From contig JAEUIQ010000051.1 of the NCBI GenBank assembly GCA_016794985.1, positions 1 to 64,000 of the forward strand: a stretch of DNA of 64,000 bases, given 5' to 3'. The DNA comes from Planctomycetaceae bacterium (lineage in GTDB: Bacteria > Planctomycetota > Planctomycetia > Pirellulales > Pirellulaceae). The translations under genes were made by a program, and so were the position numbers. The stretch's first letter is position 1. Every line of letters begins with the position of its first letter. The notes below the pieces were generated by a model. The model did no database searches. It saw nothing but the letters and a program-made list of their open reading frames with translations, and was not told the origin of the DNA. Positions 60,416 to 64,000 of the stretch are shown here, piece after piece.

Positions 60416-61420
60416 CTAGCCACCGATCTGATGCATCGTTCGTTCGGGTCGTTCGAACTGTTGTTGACCGATCAGGTGGCCAGGTCGCTTTTCTGCGACG
60501 CAGGTGCGGATTTGTTCGAGGATCAGCGGTTCCGCGACACCTTGGCGGAGCAAGGATCGCAGATCCCACTCCTCCAATGAAAACAGGCAATTCCGCAACT
60601 TGCCTTCTGCAGTCAATCGCAATCGATTGCAGGTTCCGCAGAACGGAGCGGTGACGGGATGGATCAGTCCCAAACGTCCGCGCCCGCCGGCGTAAAGATA
60701 ATCAAACGCCGGTTGCGCGGGATCGGTCCGAGGCGCCGGCACCAATGGCCCAAATTCGTGCTCGACAAGTTCGCGAATGGCCGCGCCGGAGAGAACTTTT
60801 TCGTCCGCCCAGTTCTGCTCGGAATCTAGGGGCATGTACTCGATAAAACGCAGTTCCAGATTTCGCTCCCATGCGAATCGAGCCAACGGAAGGACCTCCG
60901 CTTCGGTTAAACCTTTGATGGCGACGGCGTTGAGCCGAATCCGAGTGAAGCCGGCCTCTTGCGCCGCCGAGATGCCTTCTAGGACTTGGTCCAAAACATC
61001 GCGTCGTGTGATCTTCAAGAACGTGTCGTGGTTTAGGGCGTCCAGACTGATGTTCAAGCGGTCGAGTCCGGCCAGCTTGAGACGTTCGGCGTGCCGAGCC
61101 AAAGTGACGGCATTGGTGGTCATTGCCACGTCGCGAATTTGCGGAATGCCTTTGAGCAATCGAATCAATCGATCGATGTCGGTTCTAACGAGGGGCTCGC
61201 CGCCCGTTAGTCGCAGCTTGTCGACACCCACTTGGGCAAAGAGCCGAACCAGACGTTCGATCTCTTCGAACGTGAGGATTTCGGCTCGAGGCAAAAACTT
61301 GACCTGCTCGGCGGGCATGCAATAGAAGCAGCGGATATTGCAACGATCCGTCACGCTAATCCGGAGATTATTGTGGCGTCGTCCAAAAGAATCGAGCAGC
61401 GGCAAATTAGTCATCGTCAT
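60416..61420 (-). CDS. moaA: GTP 3',8-cyclase (molybdenum cofactor biosynthesis)
   Basis: A radical-SAM enzyme of the first step of molybdopterin synthesis. The N-terminal cluster ligands are Cys27, Cys31 and Cys34 in RCNIRCFYCMP. The second [4Fe-4S] cluster uses Cys261, Cys264 and Cys278 (PFCGTCNRLRLTAEGKLRNC). LTGGEPLVR, TTNAVTLARH and IEYMPLD are further MoaA hallmarks, and the C-terminal Gly-Gly (MHQIGG) essential for activity is intact. Length (334) is normal. No other moa or moe genes are visible. Confidence 0.97.
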   Translation of the reverse strand: MTMTNLPLLDSFGRRHNNLRISVTDRCNIRCFYCMPAEQVKFLPRAEILTFEEIERLVRLFAQVGVDKLRLTGGEPLVRTDIDRLIRLLKGIPQIRDVAMTTNAVTLARHAERLKLAGLDRLNISLDALNHDTFLKITRRDVLDQVLEGISAAQEAGFTRIRLNAVAIKGLTEAEVLPLARFAWERNLELRFIEYMPLDSEQNWADEKVLSGAAIRELVEHEFGPLVPAPRTDPAQPAFDYLYAGGRGRLGLIHPVTAPFCGTCNRLRLTAEGKLRNCLFSLEEWDLRSLLRQGVAEPLILEQIRTCVAEKRPGHLIGQQQFERPERTMHQIGG

Positions 61421-61500
61421 GCCAACCGCCTCGCGAGTTTTTCAAACCAAAAGTTTCGCTTGCCTTTGTTGTGTCAACAATGTCAACTTGTGACAAAACG

Positions 61501-62574
61501 CTAGGCTGCGAATACGGGCAAATAATTCAAAGGCATTTGCAGGATGATGGTCGCCATGGCTGCCGAGTATTCGGGGCCACCGCCATCGTTAGCCCATGAA
61601 CCGTCGCCTTGTTGGGATTTGACCAATTCATCACGAATCGCGGGGTACCAATTGTTCCAATAGTCACCTCCCGCGTGCCACATGGCTTGGACGGAATAGT
61701 AATGAGTGTAGAAGTAATGGCCGCCCATTCCCATGCCGACCATTTTTCCTGGACGTGTTCGATCGATTGCCTTGAGGCCTTGCTCGACTTCGGGGCCTTC
61801 GTAGATTCCTGCACTGTAGAGTGAGGTTACTCCGGCGGCGGTCATGGCCGGGGAGCCATGCCCGGACCCTGGCATGTATGAAAACGAACCGTCCCGATTT
61901 CGACTCTTTTTGACGTAATTGATACACTTCTCGCGCACGTCGTCCGGAACATGGATCCCGGCGTCTCGCGCCGCGCGCAAGCCCATGATTTGGCAGATGG
62001 TCACCGAAAGGTCCGCGTCCACAGGTTGAGGTTGATACCGCCAACCGCCTTGGTTGTTTTGCGCCTTGACGGTCAGGTCAACCGCGCGGCGCAGTTTTTC
62101 GCCGATTTCGCGTTTCCGCGTCATGCCATAGACTTGAGCCAAGAACAACATCGAGAAGCCATGGCCGTACATGTTTTCGTGGACGGAGTTATCCGCCAAC
62201 GCGATGTAACCGCTTTCTTGGACATTGTTCGAGACATACTCGGCGCACAGGTCCACGTTGCGACCGTACTTACCGTCCCCTGGGACGCTGCCACCGGCCA
62301 TGAAGGAGAGACCAGCCAACGAAGTCGTGGCTACACCAGCCGCATAGCCGTTGTTGCCAAACGCGCCGCGAAATTTGCCGTCGCGCACTTGCTTGCGGAC
62401 CAAGTACTGATGGGCCTTTTCGATTGCCCCCAAAGTCTCTTCCGTCATTAATTCGGCAGGGCTCTTCTCGTTGGCCGATGCTTTGCGATCCGCCCACGCC
62501 CTGCTGGTGCTGGCCAGAGACAATCCCAAGCCAACCGCTCCCAACGACGCCTTCAAGTATTGTCGCCGATCCAT
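61501..62574 (-). CDS. Tat-exported terpenoid-cyclase-fold (prenyltransferase/squalene-oxidase repeat) protein
   Basis: 357 residues from the ATG at 62574, giving a twin-arginine-type leader (MDRRQYLKASLGAVGLGLSL, ending near ASTSRAWA). The mature part is an alpha/alpha toroid with repeated Gly-Trp/Ser and helix-pair motifs (GAIEKAHQYLVRKQVRDGKF, NNQGGWRYQPQPVDADLSVT, CINYVKKSRNRDGSFSYMPG, IRDELVKSQQGDGSWANDGG). This is the fold of squalene-hopene cyclase-like and other repeat proteins, widely found as planctomycete secreted proteins of unknown function. No cyclase DxDD motif was found. Confidence 0.88.
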   Translation of the reverse strand: MDRRQYLKASLGAVGLGLSLASTSRAWADRKASANEKSPAELMTEETLGAIEKAHQYLVRKQVRDGKFRGAFGNNGYAAGVATTSLAGLSFMAGGSVPGDGKYGRNVDLCAEYVSNNVQESGYIALADNSVHENMYGHGFSMLFLAQVYGMTRKREIGEKLRRAVDLTVKAQNNQGGWRYQPQPVDADLSVTICQIMGLRAARDAGIHVPDDVREKCINYVKKSRNRDGSFSYMPGSGHGSPAMTAAGVTSLYSAGIYEGPEVEQGLKAIDRTRPGKMVGMGMGGHYFYTHYYSVQAMWHAGGDYWNNWYPAIRDELVKSQQGDGSWANDGGGPEYSAAMATIILQMPLNYLPVFAA

Positions 62575-63134
62575 TGATTCACTTTCGTCCCTAGTTCGGC
62601 CCCAATTCGCCGCCAACGGCCCCCAAACTCCGGTACCAGTATAATCGACGGCGTTCTCCGTAAACACCGCAATCGCTGATCCGGATTTTGATGAAATGCT
62701 GAATTATTGCGAAAAGCCCTTGGCTAACGGAGCTGAGGCGACTACATTACCCCCGACCGTTTTGTCTTGCTTTGCTGGTTGTTGCCGAATACGAGTCTGT
62801 CTTGCAGACCCGGCAACCGAGAAACCACCATGAAGTTCAAGCACAAGCAGTGTTTTCGCGACAAGTCTTCGCTGGTCTGGTAGAGACCAATTTAGTCCCC
62901 GGAAGGGCTGGCATAGCGTGTTTTTCACGCAGGTGTTTTTTCTGCACTGGAGTATTTTTGACTCCGGTGCGACTTTAGCATCGGCTGTCAGTACAAGTGG
63001 GTGACTAGGAGAGAAGCAGCGTCGCGCACAAGGTCGACGCCGGTAGGTATGAGTGTTCGGGACGAACTTGTTGCCCAAGTTTACAGGCCCGAGGGTACCT
63101 GCCTTTCCTCCTTTTTCCCCTTGGGATTGCTTTC
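62575..63134. other. Intergenic region before the DEAD-box helicase
   Basis: 560 bases with no supported gene. It is divergent between a minus-strand and a plus-strand gene, so it should hold both promoters. Nothing in it could be identified. Confidence 0.5.
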
Positions 63135-64000
63135 ATGTCCAAAGTGTTACCGGCTGCTAGCCCGGCAGCCGAGGCTGCGCTGTTGTTGTTTAGTGATTTG
63201 GAGTTGCGGGACGAAATCCAGCAAGCGGTGCTGGATTCTGGTTACGTTCAACCAACCCCAATTCAAGCCCAAATCATTCCCCATGTCTTGGCGGGGCGCG
63301 ACGTCTTGGCTCAATCCCAGACCGGAAGCGGCAAGACGGCGGCATTCGCTTTGCCGATTCTCTCGAAGATCGAAGTGCCGACCCGACGTCAACCGCAAGT
63401 CTTGGTGCTGGCTCCGACTCGTGAACTGGCCATGCAGGTGTCCGCATCGTTCCAGCAATATGGTCGCAATCTGGCCGGGCTAAACATTGCCACGATCTAT
63501 GGTGGCCAGGACTATGAGGTTCAATTCCGACAATTGAACCGTCAGCCGCAAATTGTGGTCGGGACACCAGGTCGAGTGATCGACCACGTGAATCGCGGAC
63601 GATTGGATCTGAGCGGCATCGACTGTTTGGTTCTCGATGAAGCCGACGAAATGTTGAACATGGGCTTTTTGGAAGACGTGCAGTTCGTTTTGGAGAAGAT
63701 GCCAAACGGGCGTCAGATCACCTTGTTCTCGGCCACGCTCCCGCCGGCGATTCGCGAGATTGCCGAGCAATACTTGCGGGATCCGGTACATGTGACGATC
63801 AAACAGAAAACGATGACGGCCGAATCGATCCAGCAGCGCGCCGTGTTTGTTGGAGTGAGCGACAAGTTGGATGTCTTGGCGCGCTTTTTGGAGATGGAGA
63901 CCACCGATGGTGTGATTGTCTTCACAAAAACCAAGGAATCGACCATCACGGTTGCGGAATACTTGGTTGAACATGGATACAAGGCCACGGCACTCAATGG
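63135..64000 (+). CDS. DEAD-box RNA helicase, 3-prime end outside window
   Basis: The first 288 residues are visible; the frame is open to the window's end. From the ATG at 63135: Q motif (GYVQPTPIQ, Gln44), Walker A SQTGSGKT (61-68), motif Ia APTRELA, motif Ib TPGR, DEAD box (168-171) and SAT (LFSATLP). Part of the second RecA-like domain begins (TDGVIVFTKTKESTITVAEY). It is an ATP-dependent RNA unwinder of the cold-shock/ribosome-assembly type (CsdA/DeaD-like). The exact subfamily cannot be told without the C-terminus. Confidence 0.94.
   Translation, partial: MSKVLPAASPAAEAALLLFSDLELRDEIQQAVLDSGYVQPTPIQAQIIPHVLAGRDVLAQSQTGSGKTAAFALPILSKIEVPTRRQPQVLVLAPTRELAMQVSASFQQYGRNLAGLNIATIYGGQDYEVQFRQLNRQPQIVVGTPGRVIDHVNRGRLDLSGIDCLVLDEADEMLNMGFLEDVQFVLEKMPNGRQITLFSATLPPAIREIAEQYLRDPVHVTIKQKTMTAESIQQRAVFVGVSDKLDVLARFLEMETTDGVIVFTKTKESTITVAEYLVEHGYKATALN

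Overview
The window looks like a chromosomal segment of a planctomycete, most likely a Pirellulales-type bacterium. The support is a PEP-CTERM repeat protein, DUF1080 and DUF3472 secreted proteins, MJ0042-like zinc ribbons, an ECF sigma factor translationally coupled to a membrane Ser/Thr kinase with its own zinc-finger domain, a PmoA-like sugar-associated protein, an MfnB-type methanofuran gene and a short interspersed palindromic repeat family. Genes lie on both strands in short operons. No integrase, transposase, CRISPR array or rRNA gene was seen. The two tRNA-like genes, close together near 43.5-43.7 kb, are both abnormal.

0-25 kb is mostly housekeeping and secreted proteins: the end of a PEP-CTERM protein; a 2-hydroxyacid dehydrogenase with an acyl-CoA dehydrogenase, divergent from a thiolase; DUF1080; MfnB divergent from RNase D; DUF3472; ribulose-phosphate epimerase with a zinc-ribbon membrane protein; rpmG; hemP behind a perfect Fur-box-like palindrome; recA followed two bases later by a PmoA-like/beta-propeller fusion; a glycosyltransferase; an unknown membrane protein; an SH3-like secreted protein; trpF and recQ. 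The recQ 5-prime end appears frameshifted.

27.6-40.7 kb is the accessory highlight. Two DUF488 genes and a dual-OB-like gene are followed by a tight minus-strand operon: TIR-ATPase, FHA protein, TIR-STAS protein. Next come a small protein with two PGD-F motifs, a membrane Rossmann/RCK protein ending in a RyR-like domain, a protein with two ACT-like domains and a C-terminal TIR-like nucleotide-binding domain, and a four-helix membrane protein resembling tandem SLATT modules. Recognition, NTPase, phosphopeptide-binding, NAD-processing and pore-like parts are all present. I infer a nucleotide-centred conflict or stress-signalling island that may hold one or two undescribed systems. A 124-bp tandem expansion of the interspersed repeat borders it at 40.8-41.3 kb.

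41.4-64 kb returns to mixed content: a TfoX-N protein, a slipin, the two odd tRNA-like genes, a photolyase-family protein missing two Fe-S ligands, DUF4058, a Hint-domain secreted protein, the sigma/kinase pair, a decayed peptidase-like pseudogene, an Flp pilin and a UGT-type glycosyltransferase. A zeta-toxin pair sits beside the stub of an SNF2-type helicase. An SDR/hydrolase operon, pgk, moaA, a Tat-exported terpenoid-cyclase-fold protein and the 5-prime part of a DEAD-box RNA helicase close the window.
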